Source: Zasmidium citrigriseum (Eukaryota > Ascomycota > Dothideomycetes > Mycosphaerellales > Mycosphaerellaceae). Taken from it: a stretch of DNA of 64,000 nt. The DNA lies in NCBI GenBank assembly GCA_002786025.1, contig NHNW01000038.1:124001-188000 (forward strand), written 5' to 3'. The translations under genes were made by a program, and so were the position numbers. Below the pieces are notes generated by a model. That model saw nothing but the letters and a program-made list of their open reading frames with translations. It ran no database searches and was not told the origin of the DNA. Below, piece by piece: positions 40,142-50,860 of this stretch. Numbering within the stretch: the first letter of the stretch is position 1; the number at the start of each line of letters is the position of its first letter.

Positions 40142-43100
40142 TTAATCTCTCAAACGACCAAGGAGCTTTTGGGGCCCGAGAAGGAGCTTGCTCTTCCGCT
40201 TCGTGTCTTCTGTGTCTTCGGCTGACGCCTCGCCGGCTTGACTACCGTTCATGGAGGCTTGGGTGGAGGACTGGCGTTGTCTCAAGCGCTCGCCGAAGCC
40301 AGACAGATGTCTTGTGATTGAAGTCGCTCGTGTGCGTGAGTGCTCATTATCGGCGGGTGCCAGTGCACGAGGGAGTGGCCGGGGAGTCGACTGCGGCGTG
40401 GGCTGCTCGCTGGAGGAGCCAAGGTGACCGTTGCCAGCCATGGGATACTCTCCCTCCTCGGAGATTCTAATCTCTGGCATTGAGTCCGATGGCGAGGTCG
40501 AATAGCTGATGGTCCTACCAAGGCTACTGCTAGGCGGCCTGGCACTAGAAGGCCGGCCAGAAGGCTCGCCAGAATCCAGCAAGCTGCTTGTCTCGGAGCT
40601 GTTGGTAGTCTTGACCTGCCAGTCGGCTGGGCCGGGTAGAAGTCCAACATCGCTTGGGTTCGGGCTCATGAAGGTACTCTTGTTCGCCAGCTCCCGTAAC
40701 CGAGACTGCTGTTGGCGGCTCGGCTTGTGGTGACTGAACTTGTTGCCGACGATGGCGCCTGCATGGCTGATCAAGGCGCGAATGACGTCCTTCTTGAGCT
40801 GCAGAGCGAGGTCAAGGTTTGACCATGTCTTGTTGCGGTACTCCAGTGTTGGCATCCTGAAAACGAGATCGTGCACGTCTTCCAGATTGCGCTTGCCTTG
40901 GCCTTTGTAGGACAAGCAGAGCACCATACTTGGGATCTTGACATATGCCAAAGTCATGTAGTTTGAGGCTCTGTTCATCATTTGCGTCAGATCGTCGGAA
41001 GGACCTTCCTTATCCTTGTCTTTGTCCTTCTTCTTTTTCTTGTCATGACTGTTTGATCGATGAGCCATGAGCCTTTGGTCAAGGTCGCCATTGCTACCAT
41101 CCCTGCTGCGCATGGTGTTGAGTGAGCGTTCGCTCGGTGATCGCGACATAGGCGTCAAGTTAGTCTGCGACAATGCTTGTCGAGATGCCAATGCCCGATT
41201 GCTGGTGCTTTGCTGAGACTTGTTCGAGTGCTGGAAGATCGTGAACCCATGCAGTCCAGAGTGGTTCGCGTTCGAGATGCCCAGGCCTCTCTGCTCGCTC
41301 TTCTTCTTTTGCTTGCCCAGGTGCAGTGTCGGCTTGAGTCTATGCTCAAGAGATCCTGGCCCGTTGCTATCGATGTGATTAAGGTCTCCGTCCTGACTAC
41401 CAGTTTCGACGACTGACTGAGAGTCTTGCTGATCATCCTCGTCTTCCTCTTCTTGAGTCGGTAGCATGTTCTTGACCATGAACGGCGAGAAGCCGCCACC
41501 ATCGAATGCATTGCCGCCGACCCCCGGGAAGATGTACTCGAAGAGCTTCTTGGCTACGTCACGTTCGACCTGCAGCCTCAATGGGACGAGGTCAATCTCG
41601 AAATAGTCGACAACAGGAATTCCAGCAATAGCTTCGAGCATGAGCCAGTGCACGCGCAGCATCTTGGTGTTCCCAAGCTTTCGACCACCTCTAGTTTCGT
41701 CAGTGAACGGCGCAATGATCTCAGGATATAGAGCATCGTTGAGCAAGTTGTAACCATTGATCCGGTCAATCTCAATGCTGTTGTAGTTCGATCCGTCGTA
41801 GTTGTCCGTGCGGTCAAACGACGCATTCTTGAGCTGCATTTCCATGAGCGACTCGCCCTTGTCTCGGATGAGATGCCAGGCAATCTCCTTGGACGTCATG
41901 TTCAAATGCAGCATGCCGGCTGAATCATCTTGCCCTCGAGGGTTCTCTGCGTGTTGCTGCGATGTGGTAATGGCCTTCATCATGAAAAACAATTCGTCCT
42001 CGCAGCTGGCCAGATCCTGATCAACTTGAATGCGGTCCTTCCATCCCTGTCGGTCCAGGTACTTCTCGTTCACCTGGAAGTGCACCTTGATCTCCTCAAG
42101 CTGTCGAATTCGTTCCTGGAGCATCTGAACCATCTCCGGCGCACCAGACAAGTCGCTGAAGTCAGACGCCAACATGATCTTCTCAAGACGCTCACTACGC
42201 GTCTTTTCAAGTGGCTCATTGTAAAGCAACAGGTCCATGACGATGATGTACAGTGCGAAATACTGAGAGGAGTCGCAGATGGCTCTGAAGTGTGGAAACT
42301 CGAGCCAGACGTGATCCATCCGGGTCTCAGCTTCCTCGGCACTCTCTGCAGTCTTTGGGTCTCCTCCAGTGACATCGTCGTTGTACTTGAGGCGAAGTGT
42401 ATTGTACTTATCGTAACGGAGACTCGCTGATGTCCGATGGACGACACGATTGAACCCATAAGGATTGGTCTGGTACTCGAACATGATCTCCATGGGCACC
42501 CATGGTGGCCAGTACGTTCCCGCCTTGACACCGTAGCGATTGGCAGAGTAGAAGTGCAAGTACTCCGTGGAGAAGCTCTTAGAGCTGGTGACGAACATTT
42601 GCAGACTGTCAGCGGCAGCATTGAAGCGGCGTTGGACGAGACCGCTGACATCGTCGTCGACCTTGTCCTTCTCCATGATTTGCACAACCTTGAGTTGCAT
42701 GCCCTTTGCTGTGACCAATACGGCAGACCTCGCGTTCTTTTCGCTTTGAAGTTGCACTTGAGGAGCGATCAGACGGAAGTGGTAGGTGTTCAGCGGTGTG
42801 AACTCGACAGAGATCTCGTCGCTTGGGCCTTCGGCGCTCTTGCCCGTATCCCATCTTTCTGCAACAGGCTCATCCGCATCAACGAAGCTGCGGCCATCGC
42901 GGAGGAGTTGATCAATGCGATCCTGCACTGTTGCCTCATCGTCCACGTCCGGCGACATGGCGCTATAGGTTGTCGTATTCGATTTCTGACGAGTAGGCGT
43001 GGAGGTTTTGGCAGCCTTCTCCCTCTCCTCGAGGATCTCAAGGATGAATTTGACGGCTCGCCGAGACATGTAGTAGACGAAGCCACGCCGTTGACCGTTC

Positions 43101-46100
43101 TGATGGATATACCTTAGAATGATGTTTCGCAACGAGTTGTTCCACTTGATTTGAGCATTGTGCACAATAAAGCGGTTGTTGAAATCACTCGTGTAGTCTG
43201 CCAGCGGTGCAGCATCCAGGTGAATGTGATCTCCGTCTTGTCGTCGAACATTCTCGTGGGCCTCGAAGAACTCCTCGCTGGTCTCCAGCTCGGGCACTGC
43301 AGATGGGTCATCCTCTTCGAGACGCCTTTGCAAGTCATGCAAGATCTTCTCAAGCAACTCGTGCTTCTGTTGCAAATGTTCAGAATGGGATCGTAGCGTA
43401 GCCAGCTTCTCGTCAAGATGCTGTCGATGAGCCTTGTCTCCTGAGGTGTCTCTGACAACCTTGAGCTCTGCCTCTCCCACCGCCCGGACATTCTGTGCCT
43501 GTTTCTCCTTGATGAGCGCGAGGCGCCTTTCAATGAGCTCTGCCTGCACTCGTCTTGGATCATTCTTGGCTGACATGACGCAGTAATGTGTGGGTTCGTC
43601 TCCAAACGGACTAGTCCTTGATGGATCGCCGGCGATGGTACCGTTGTGGTCGGTTTGACGGAAATAGGTGAATCTAGGTGCAAAACCTAGCGGTAGGATC
43701 TTTGTTTCTGGGTCAGCTTCGGCAGGCAGTGTCCAATCAAGCTCCACAAAGTCGTCCATATCAATCCAGCTGAAGTCATTATCAGGTATTTCGAACTTGG
43801 ACATGTCGACCAAGGGCGTCTGGCCTTGGAGCGATGCAAGAGTATCATCATTGGCTTTCTCGATATCCTCGGCACTGGTACCTTCAATGTTGGCAGACAA
43901 GGCACGCAGATCAGCGGAAATGAAGTCGAGCTGAGCCTGATTGATCCGCATCCCACTCGTCTGCTTCGCACGAGCGCCTTCGCGACCCTTCAAGTCGAAA
44001 TGCTCCCTACGCTGATGTAGATCGAGCATGAAGCTGTCCAGTCGCATCTTCAGGCCCGTTGCAGTCACCGATTGCGCAGCATAGTCTTCCGCGTCTTTGT
44101 GCTTGTAGACATGGCTGATGTACAAAGGCGACAGAAGCAGATTGTACTTGATCGTGGCCATATGCCGACCGAACTTCTTGCTCTTCTTCTCGGTCACGCC
44201 CCAGAGTGGTCCTTGCCTGATAGGCAAAGACATCACGCCAGAGAACATGGACCACCAGTTGAAGAAGTGGGAGAAGAATCGTGGCGTGAGATGCACCGAG
44301 TTGTAGTTGTTTGACGGCTTCAGGTTGGACACTGACCAGTCTCTGTCGTGCGGCGCAGATACGGCAATTGACATGTGGATGTGATGACTTCTGAAGCCCC
44401 GGTATGCATCATATTCTTGACCTTCCGGGCCCTTCGCAAAGTCTGGATGTTTTAAGACCACATCGTAGTGTGGTTTGAAGTCGAAAGTTCGCTTTCCATT
44501 CGGCAAGTCTCGCTCGAACATCAGTCCAGCAAGCCAAGTGACCTTGCCAGAAAGCTTCATGACCACTTTCTTGAAGACAGCGTCCCGTCCAGAATGGCTT
44601 GAGCTTGTAGACGTACTGGCATCATCGTGCTGTTCCGCCTGCTGTGATCGACGGGCATAGCTGTTGAAATCTGGCACAGCCAATATGTACTCGCCACTGT
44701 CCACTGTCATGAACTTTCGTGGATCTTTGTCTTGAGCAATGTTCCAATTGACATCGTTTCGCCACACCATGACTAGACCAGCGCCAATTCCAGTGACGAC
44801 GTACGGATCGCGAGAGCCTTTCAGTACCAGATGCACGTCGCCATCTCCTTTCCAGGAAACATTGACGCGAGAATGGAAGGCAAGCCGGATCTTGTCCCAG
44901 AAGCCCACGCGATCAGAGGGATCCACTGGGGGCTTGGTGAAGCTTTCCAGCACTTGCATGGTATCTTGTATCGCAGGCTGGTATGAAGTCGACCATGTAA
45001 ACTTCGTAGGGTTGTTGGTGTTAATCTCCATCTTGATGTCCGAGTACGTCTTCACCGCCGAGATTGTGCGCCGTACATCGATTGCGAACCCTTTTCCGGA
45101 TCCATCTGCCATCTTGTCAGGCGGCACAACCTCGACCTCGACACTCCTTTGCGACTCCACGTCTCTGAACTCTTCTGCAATCACGAAGTCTGTCCGGAAA
45201 GAAACAGCTGGCAGCCGTGGAGATTGACCGTTGCCCAAAGCCGGAATGTGCAGCAGCGGCAGAGGATAGTCACGAAGCTGGAAGCGCGCCTCTCCCATAG
45301 TGATGTGGAGATTCATTGGCAACAACAGTCCGTACTTCATGTCCTTCGGCATCCCCTTGCCCACGTTGTGGAGAAAATTGGGATACTCCTCGACGGGAAA
45401 GGAAGGCTTATCGACGGTGATGTTCAGATCCATAAGGGCAATGACCATGAGTCCTGGTCGCCGACTCCAAGCCAAGATTGGCTCGTTCTGTTCAACATCT
45501 GCGTCCACATCGTCGAGCATACCAAATAGGCGTCTTATCTCGCGAATTGCCTGGCCTTGCAGGTGTTTGGTGCGATCGATCCTGTTCTTCCATGACTGGG
45601 CATTGAGATGGTTAAGTCTCTCTCGCGCCTGTTCAACGGTCACAGCAGAACCTTCACCCAGCCCACATTTACCTTCAGTGTCGTACCGCATCCTGTGACG
45701 CGAATGTCGTTGGTGTGTCTCTGGAGGGCTTGACCTCTCCCGCCTCTGAGCAGAGTGGCTGCGGCGACCACTGCTGCGCGTCGGCCTTGTACGAGATCTT
45801 GAACGATCCAGCTGTGCAGACTGAGCACGCAACCTTGAACTGCCTTTCTTTGCCTCGCGGGCAAGTCTTTTCTCCTTTACCTTGAAGGCTTCCTCACGCG
45901 CGAGTCTCTGCTTCTGCTCCATCAGACCAGCTCTGTAGATCGCACCTAGCTTCCATTCGAAGTGGCTGTCTTCGATGTCAAAGATGAATATCTGACTCCT
46001 CAAGGTAATGCGAGGTACATGCTTAGGACCCTCGGGTTCCTTAGTGAGAATGTATTCGTTGGTGCCAGTCAAGAAGTGATGCTGCAGCTGCTTCGTGGTC

Positions 46101-49012
46101 TTGACAATGTTGGTAATGTTGTCAAAGATGGTGTGTACCACGAGAGAGTGAGGAACCGAGATTCTGATGGCCTCGGTCACCACGTCAATCGACTTCTCAT
46201 GCACACTGTGCTTGCCAGCCTTCCGCCGTAAGTCTCGCAGATCAAGACGGAGGGTCTTGATCGTGATGATTCGACTCCATGCAGACTTCGTAGCTGGTGC
46301 TCGTGCGTACATTCGAGCGAGCTGCGTGCGCACGAAAGGCGTTGACCACCGATGACGACCGCATTCAAGTCGGAAAACATGAATCATCATGGGCGGATCT
46401 GCAGGCATCTTGCCCTTGATCTGCAAAAGATTCGTCTTGAAGTCGATGGCTGTAATTTCCCGGCTTGCAATCTCATCTAGAGTTGGATCAGAAGCTGATA
46501 GACCCATGCTCGAAGTCCTGTGCAAAGACGGGTTCGGCTCCTCCTTCTCATGCTCCAGGAAGGTCTTCTTGATCACCATTGCAGCCACTCCAATCGCGAA
46601 GTGATTGTACAATGAATACTGAAGCGAGATGCTCCTAGCAAAAGAGTTGATGTGGAAGATAGGCCCATGGGCGTCGGTCGAAGTAGTGAAAGCAATCTCG
46701 AATCGTGGCAAGGACATGAAGGATTCGGGCTCGGAGTCCTCAATAGAATCAACAATGAGACCCTCTAGGTTCTGTAGGTGGAACGTAAGGCGACGACCAT
46801 CTGCGAAACTCTGGTATCGCTTCTTTGGCGAGGTTTGCTCGGCAGGCTTTGCATTCTTCTCCTTTGCTGGGGACTTGGTGATGGATCTGCGGCGTCCAAA
46901 CACGTCTTGGTGGTGAATTTCCTCGCGCTGCGCCTTGTATTCAGTGGTCCAACTCTGTAGTTGCAGGCCGAACCCTCGGGTATCCTTCGAGACCTGGTCA
47001 TCCACGCCAGCCAGCTCAAGACCAAAATCAGAGCCCTCAAGCCGCAGTTGCTGCAGCCACGCTGGCATCTTCCTGAGGAAACTGGCTTGCTTCTTGCTGG
47101 TGCCGTCAGGTCGCGCGAGCACATTCCGACGGAATTGCTTGACAATCTGCCGCACGCCCTCGCAGATGTCGGGGCGGACCAGGAAGACCGTAAATGTCTG
47201 TGCTCGGCCATTAGCTATCACAGCAATGTCAGGCAGAGCGTTGACATCGACGTGGACTTCGACAAAGTCGCTGTGCAGAAGATCATGACGGTCTCCTGAA
47301 GCTGTTTGGTAGTATAGGCGATGTCGCGAATGTCGATAATATGAGTTCAAGCTGTAATGTGTCTGGCCGTCGGTCGCATGCGAGGATTCACATTCAAGGG
47401 CAACGGAAGATACCGAGGAGATGAGCAAGTCAAAGTCGTCGCTGGCGGCGTTCTTGTCCATGGGCGGTAACGAGATTCGTAGCACTGGCTCCTGGATTGA
47501 GATTTTGACATGAGCTTTTGGCAGAAGTTGAGAAATGAGTTGATGATGAGCGGAAGCCTTTCGCCGGCGGCCACTTCCAGAGCGTTGCTTCAGCATCTCT
47601 CGAACTAAAGGAAGATGCTTCGGATCCAGATCCACAGAAGGAGAAGTGCATACAAGATTTGCATACAGAATGTTCGTATTCCGGTCGTCTGGATCATCAG
47701 CTCTCGCGTAGTGGATTGTTCGAGACGGAAGGGTTGTCTTAACCGTTGCCGTCACCATAGGCACATACAGCATCCGTTCTGGGTGCTCATGACCATCATC
47801 GATACCCGCAGAGATGGCGATTCCGGTCAAGAGCGCTTGATGCGCGACGTCCTTCGTAGAAAAGTACATTCTATGTGCCGGGCTCTTGGGATCCAGTCGT
47901 AAGAGATCCAGACCAAGCTCCTTCATGGCAAAGTTGAAGTAGACGTCCTTGCCTGCGTGCCCCTTGACATCAAGCTTCCTTGACAGACCAACGAAGCCGA
48001 TGGCGAACTGAACCTCCTGAATTCCGCGCAGGATAGAGGCTATGAAAGCTCTCGAATCAGAGACCGTGCGGACAAGACTTTCATCCGCACTACCTGGTTT
48101 CTCAAGCTCATGTGCAACATCTGCGAAAGACACATCAACTGGGGCAGTGTCGGCTTTAGGATGAGCATATTTTCCACGGAGCAGGTCTGCGCATTGCTTT
48201 GCGTATTCGAGATCATCGTAAGGCACGTTCAATCGGCCCAATTTCCAAGCAATGGAGGCATCACGCAGACCCTCACGTTCCCGGTGCAGCATTCCATGGA
48301 TGTTGACCGTACAGTAATCGAGGACTTCGGTCGATTCCCTCCCTTCAGGCGTGAAAAGGACACTTCGCACGATCGATTTCCACTCGGCAGGGCATTGCAT
48401 CTCGGGCCTGTGCTTGTGATGCTGAAACAGTCTGCTGCGATCCACTGTCTGTCTCCTAGTGTCCACTGAAAGGGTGATACGCTCCAACCTCATCGACCCT
48501 ACGCCCACGATGTCGATTGTAATTGCAGTCGCTATCAGGTCGATCAACCGAAGCCAGCTGATCTGCCTGTGGAGTCTCTTGATCTTCTCCTTGACCTCCG
48601 TGAGCTTCCGCCACAACTTCCCATGTCCGTCCGCGTCTTGCTGGTCGCCAGGTGTCTTTGGGCGAGGTTGTCCCTCATCTTTCGTATCTCCATTGGCATT
48701 CTCAAACCCTCCATGTTTTGCCCTCCTGCCTTCATCCAAAGCTGTCAGATCCACCGTCACCACCAGCTCTGTTATCACCAAGCTACACCACGTAGGAAGC
48801 GCAAAGGTCGGCCGGTGGACGGACAGGCCAACGCCGCGGATGTTGACCTTGATGCCATGGCGCGGGGAGAAAGCGATTCGGCGGAAACCCGTGTAACCCA
48901 CTCGTTGGATGGAGACGCCGGTGACGATGCGCAAGATGGCGAAGATCACAAAGGTGAAGAGGTAGCCGACGACCACGACGCCCAGCAGGAAGGAAACGGT
49001 GGGTATAGGCAT
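40142..49012 (-). CDS. FMP27: FMP27/Hobbit-type bridge-like lipid transfer protein
   Basis: Giant protein of 2956 residues encoded by one uninterrupted 8.87-kb exon. It belongs to the FMP27/Hobbit/KIAA0100 (BLTP2) family: long hydrophobic-groove proteins that bridge ER and plasma membrane and are thought to move bulk lipids. Residues about 5-30 (VSFLLGVVVVGYLFTFVIFA) form the N-terminal ER anchor. The GFWDK signature is at about residue 1369 (SDRVGFWDKIRLAFHSRV) and the WPPW signature at about 2166 (TYWPPWVPMEIMFEYQTNP). The Apt1-like C-terminal region, with KNMLPTQ and GVGGNAFDGG, follows. Basic and Ser-rich inserts occur near residue 1080-1150 (RSRSRTRPTRSSGRRSHS) and near the C-terminus, where Ser/Pro-rich tails (SSLGRTISYSTSPSDS) dominate. 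A heptad-like segment (RSHSEHLQQKHELLEKIL) lies mid-protein. Length agrees with fungal orthologues. The start is the first ATG, directly before the anchor helix. Confidence 0.95.
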   Translation of the reverse strand: MPIPTVSFLLGVVVVGYLFTFVIFAILRIVTGVSIQRVGYTGFRRIAFSPRHGIKVNIRGVGLSVHRPTFALPTWCSLVITELVVTVDLTALDEGRRAKHGGFENANGDTKDEGQPRPKTPGDQQDADGHGKLWRKLTEVKEKIKRLHRQISWLRLIDLIATAITIDIVGVGSMRLERITLSVDTRRQTVDRSRLFQHHKHRPEMQCPAEWKSIVRSVLFTPEGRESTEVLDYCTVNIHGMLHREREGLRDASIAWKLGRLNVPYDDLEYAKQCADLLRGKYAHPKADTAPVDVSFADVAHELEKPGSADESLVRTVSDSRAFIASILRGIQEVQFAIGFVGLSRKLDVKGHAGKDVYFNFAMKELGLDLLRLDPKSPAHRMYFSTKDVAHQALLTGIAISAGIDDGHEHPERMLYVPMVTATVKTTLPSRTIHYARADDPDDRNTNILYANLVCTSPSVDLDPKHLPLVREMLKQRSGSGRRRKASAHHQLISQLLPKAHVKISIQEPVLRISLPPMDKNAASDDFDLLISSVSSVALECESSHATDGQTHYSLNSYYRHSRHRLYYQTASGDRHDLLHSDFVEVHVDVNALPDIAVIANGRAQTFTVFLVRPDICEGVRQIVKQFRRNVLARPDGTSKKQASFLRKMPAWLQQLRLEGSDFGLELAGVDDQVSKDTRGFGLQLQSWTTEYKAQREEIHHQDVFGRRRSITKSPAKEKNAKPAEQTSPKKRYQSFADGRRLTFHLQNLEGLIVDSIEDSEPESFMSLPRFEIAFTTSTDAHGPIFHINSFARSISLQYSLYNHFAIGVAAMVIKKTFLEHEKEEPNPSLHRTSSMGLSASDPTLDEIASREITAIDFKTNLLQIKGKMPADPPMMIHVFRLECGRHRWSTPFVRTQLARMYARAPATKSAWSRIITIKTLRLDLRDLRRKAGKHSVHEKSIDVVTEAIRISVPHSLVVHTIFDNITNIVKTTKQLQHHFLTGTNEYILTKEPEGPKHVPRITLRSQIFIFDIEDSHFEWKLGAIYRAGLMEQKQRLAREEAFKVKEKRLAREAKKGSSRLRAQSAQLDRSRSRTRPTRSSGRRSHSAQRRERSSPPETHQRHSRHRMRYDTEGKCGLGEGSAVTVEQARERLNHLNAQSWKNRIDRTKHLQGQAIREIRRLFGMLDDVDADVEQNEPILAWSRRPGLMVIALMDLNITVDKPSFPVEEYPNFLHNVGKGMPKDMKYGLLLPMNLHITMGEARFQLRDYPLPLLHIPALGNGQSPRLPAVSFRTDFVIAEEFRDVESQRSVEVEVVPPDKMADGSGKGFAIDVRRTISAVKTYSDIKMEINTNNPTKFTWSTSYQPAIQDTMQVLESFTKPPVDPSDRVGFWDKIRLAFHSRVNVSWKGDGDVHLVLKGSRDPYVVTGIGAGLVMVWRNDVNWNIAQDKDPRKFMTVDSGEYILAVPDFNSYARRSQQAEQHDDASTSTSSSHSGRDAVFKKVVMKLSGKVTWLAGLMFERDLPNGKRTFDFKPHYDVVLKHPDFAKGPEGQEYDAYRGFRSHHIHMSIAVSAPHDRDWSVSNLKPSNNYNSVHLTPRFFSHFFNWWSMFSGVMSLPIRQGPLWGVTEKKSKKFGRHMATIKYNLLLSPLYISHVYKHKDAEDYAAQSVTATGLKMRLDSFMLDLHQRREHFDLKGREGARAKQTSGMRINQAQLDFISADLRALSANIEGTSAEDIEKANDDTLASLQGQTPLVDMSKFEIPDNDFSWIDMDDFVELDWTLPAEADPETKILPLGFAPRFTYFRQTDHNGTIAGDPSRTSPFGDEPTHYCVMSAKNDPRRVQAELIERRLALIKEKQAQNVRAVGEAELKVVRDTSGDKAHRQHLDEKLATLRSHSEHLQQKHELLEKILHDLQRRLEEDDPSAVPELETSEEFFEAHENVRRQDGDHIHLDAAPLADYTSDFNNRFIVHNAQIKWNNSLRNIILRYIHQNGQRRGFVYYMSRRAVKFILEILEEREKAAKTSTPTRQKSNTTTYSAMSPDVDDEATVQDRIDQLLRDGRSFVDADEPVAERWDTGKSAEGPSDEISVEFTPLNTYHFRLIAPQVQLQSEKNARSAVLVTAKGMQLKVVQIMEKDKVDDDVSGLVQRRFNAAADSLQMFVTSSKSFSTEYLHFYSANRYGVKAGTYWPPWVPMEIMFEYQTNPYGFNRVVHRTSASLRYDKYNTLRLKYNDDVTGGDPKTAESAEEAETRMDHVWLEFPHFRAICDSSQYFALYIIVMDLLLYNEPLEKTRSERLEKIMLASDFSDLSGAPEMVQMLQERIRQLEEIKVHFQVNEKYLDRQGWKDRIQVDQDLASCEDELFFMMKAITTSQQHAENPRGQDDSAGMLHLNMTSKEIAWHLIRDKGESLMEMQLKNASFDRTDNYDGSNYNSIEIDRINGYNLLNDALYPEIIAPFTDETRGGRKLGNTKMLRVHWLMLEAIAGIPVVDYFEIDLVPLRLQVERDVAKKLFEYIFPGVGGNAFDGGGFSPFMVKNMLPTQEEEDEDDQQDSQSVVETGSQDGDLNHIDSNGPGSLEHRLKPTLHLGKQKKKSEQRGLGISNANHSGLHGFTIFQHSNKSQQSTSNRALASRQALSQTNLTPMSRSPSERSLNTMRSRDGSNGDLDQRLMAHRSNSHDKKKKKDKDKDKEGPSDDLTQMMNRASNYMTLAYVKIPSMVLCLSYKGQGKRNLEDVHDLVFRMPTLEYRNKTWSNLDLALQLKKDVIRALISHAGAIVGNKFSHHKPSRQQQSRLRELANKSTFMSPNPSDVGLLPGPADWQVKTTNSSETSSLLDSGEPSGRPSSARPPSSSLGRTISYSTSPSDSMPEIRISEEGEYPMAGNGHLGSSSEQPTPQSTPRPLPRALAPADNEHSRTRATSITRHLSGFGERLRQRQSSTQASMNGSQAGEASAEDTEDTKRKSKLLLGPQKLLGRLRD

Positions 49013-49735
49013 GGCGCATGCGCCATCAGAATTATGCGCGCCGGCGCAGAAGACTGGTAGGGACTCGTACTGTCGTTCGCCGTGTCATGCTCGTTCGAAA
49101 TCGTGTGTGACCAGGGCGGTTGGTGGTGTTCTCAGAGCTCAAAGAAGCAGATTGGAATTCGGGTGCCGGTTCTGGTAGCGTGGTTCGAGTCGGGGCTGGA
49201 GAATGGAGTGGCGATGATGAAAGAACGGGCTCTTGGCCGCGTGAGCGCAATGGGCTGAGGGCAGATAGCACCGCGAAGGAGTGAGCGGCTACTATCGCAG
49301 CGGTGGTGGTGAGTTATTATGCAGAATGATGCCGCCCCAAAGGTCCGGATGCAGCGGCGACGAGTAGTGGGAACGGGACATTAGTGCCGTTCGATCAAAT
49401 GGATCAATCATTGGCTGTCTACAGCTACCTATTGCTACGGAGGATGCGAAGAAGCTCCTCAAACGAGTACAGTCATTCCTCTGTAATGCCACAGCCCAAT
49501 CTACGCACTTTCGAAGCTGCAGTCCCCTCCGTCTCGTAGAAGGTGAAGTGCATGGATGTCTCGTGTCTCGCTCGACGGCAAATGACGCACAGGCGCTCGT
49601 GCGTCAAGCTTCACTGAGCGCCACTCTTTTGCGTTAGCCGGATGCGTGGGTGAAGACTCTCGAGCTATGCATCCGCGGCGAGAAGCACCACATGTTGCAC
49701 ATCATTTATGCTGATGCGTGTTGTGGCAGTATCAG
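49013..49735. other. Intergenic, FMP27 promoter and CSN5 3' flank
   Basis: 720 bases with no supportable gene. They contain the FMP27 promoter and the end of the CSN5 transcript. No core element stands out. Confidence 0.5.
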
Positions 49736-50860
49736 TCATGAGCCCTCTTTGGCATCTGACATCTGCGTGTCGGCGCCGTTGGCTTCCAGCTCTCCAGCAG
49801 CAGCTTCGACCTGTGGCGCACCGTTTGCGAACACCCGCTCCTTCACCATAGCTGCCATCAAACCAGACTTCTCCTCGCTCGCAATCTTCTCAGCTGCCTT
49901 CACTACCTTCGCCATCTGCTCATCGCCTCCCTTAGGTCTGCGCTGAGGTCCGAGAGGTATGTTGCGCTGCTTGGCGTTCTCCTGAACCAGCTTCGTCTTC
50001 GCCGCCAGGTCCTCAATCTGCCGAGTGACATAGTCGTGATTCGTATCGAGTGGGGACGAGGAGAGCGTCTGGACCCAGTACTTGTTCCAGAGAGCTTCGA
50101 GGAGCTTGCTGTCGAGAGTGGACTTGAAATGCGAGACCTCGAGGGAGTAGTATCGGTTGGCGTGTGCCCCAAAATCCTGGGCCTTCGCCATGGGAACTGC
50201 GCTCATGCCCTCCGCGGCTGATTCTTGGCCGTCTGGCTTGTAGCCTTCTGGGTACGTCCGGAAAGCGCCTATCTCGACTTTGCCGGCGCTGATGGTACGG
50301 TGTGGGTCGATGACAACGGCAAGGAACGGATCGGAGAAGGACTGCTGAGTGTGCTGAGTAGTCACGTCGATGCCGGACAGCCAGCAACCGTAGCCTGGGT
50401 GACTGTGATACCAGCCAACGGCGTTCTCGAGCTGGCCCGACTCACGCGACTTCGACAAGAAGTTGATCATGTACTCGTTTGCCTCGTCTTGCGCGTTGAC
50501 TCTCGTCTCGGTTCCTTCGACTGGTAACCGCATCGCATCAGTGACGATGAACGTCTCGTGTTCCACATAGCCCAACATGAGGCCCATGACTTCGATATCT
50601 CCTCCCGAGCGAGCGTGCATGACCATCTTCACCAGTGCCACTGCCGAGATGCGGACGTATTTGAAGTGATGCGGATCCGTTCGCCATGGCTTCTGATCTG
50701 CGATTTTCTTCTGCTCGTCTTGATTGTAGTTGTAGAGGGCATCGCGGGTCGAGTCGACGAGTTTGACGGCGCTGTCAAGCTCTAATGGAGCTGTCAGTAT
50801 GAAGACATGGTAGCTTTCGGATCTCTGCCCTGACTTACCCCAAGCGCTTTGCGAGTCCAT
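49736..50860 (-). CDS. CSN5: COP9 signalosome subunit 5, deneddylase
   Basis: Catalytic metalloprotease subunit of the COP9 signalosome, which removes Nedd8 from cullins. The MPN+/JAMM motif is intact: the upstream glutamate in [15 protein letters not shown] and the metal-binding [14 protein letters not shown] near residue 130, with conserved [10 protein letters not shown]. The following [15 protein letters not shown] and [14 protein letters not shown] are family hallmarks. The first exon is only 22 nt (50860-50839). A 57-nt intron (50838-50782, GTAAGT donor, ACTGAC branch, TTAG acceptor) is open in frame, so a naive reading adds 19 residues. Splicing joins SAW to [15 protein letters not shown], as in other CSN5 proteins, giving 355 residues. 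It shares a 445-base divergent promoter with POL3. Confidence 0.95.
   Translation of the reverse strand: MDSQSAWGKSGQRSESYHVFILTAPLELDSAVKLVDSTRDALYNYNQDEQKKIADQKPWRTDPHHFKYVRISAVALVKMVMHARSGGDIEVMGLMLGYVEHETFIVTDAMRLPVEGTETRVNAQDEANEYMINFLSKSRESGQLENAVGWYHSHPGYGCWLSGIDVTTQHTQQSFSDPFLAVVIDPHRTISAGKVEIGAFRTYPEGYKPDGQESAAEGMSAVPMAKAQDFGAHANRYYSLEVSHFKSTLDSKLLEALWNKYWVQTLSSSPLDTNHDYVTRQIEDLAAKTKLVQENAKQRNIPLGPQRRPKGGDEQMAKVVKAAEKIASEEKSGLMAAMVKERVFANGAPQVEAAAGELEANGADTQMSDAKEGS
50782..50838 (-). other. Stopless in-frame intron in CSN5
   Basis: This 57-nt intron has GTAAGT, an ACTGAC branch site and a TTAG acceptor. Its length is a multiple of three and it has no stop in frame, so the open frame reads through it. 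Confidence 0.85.
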
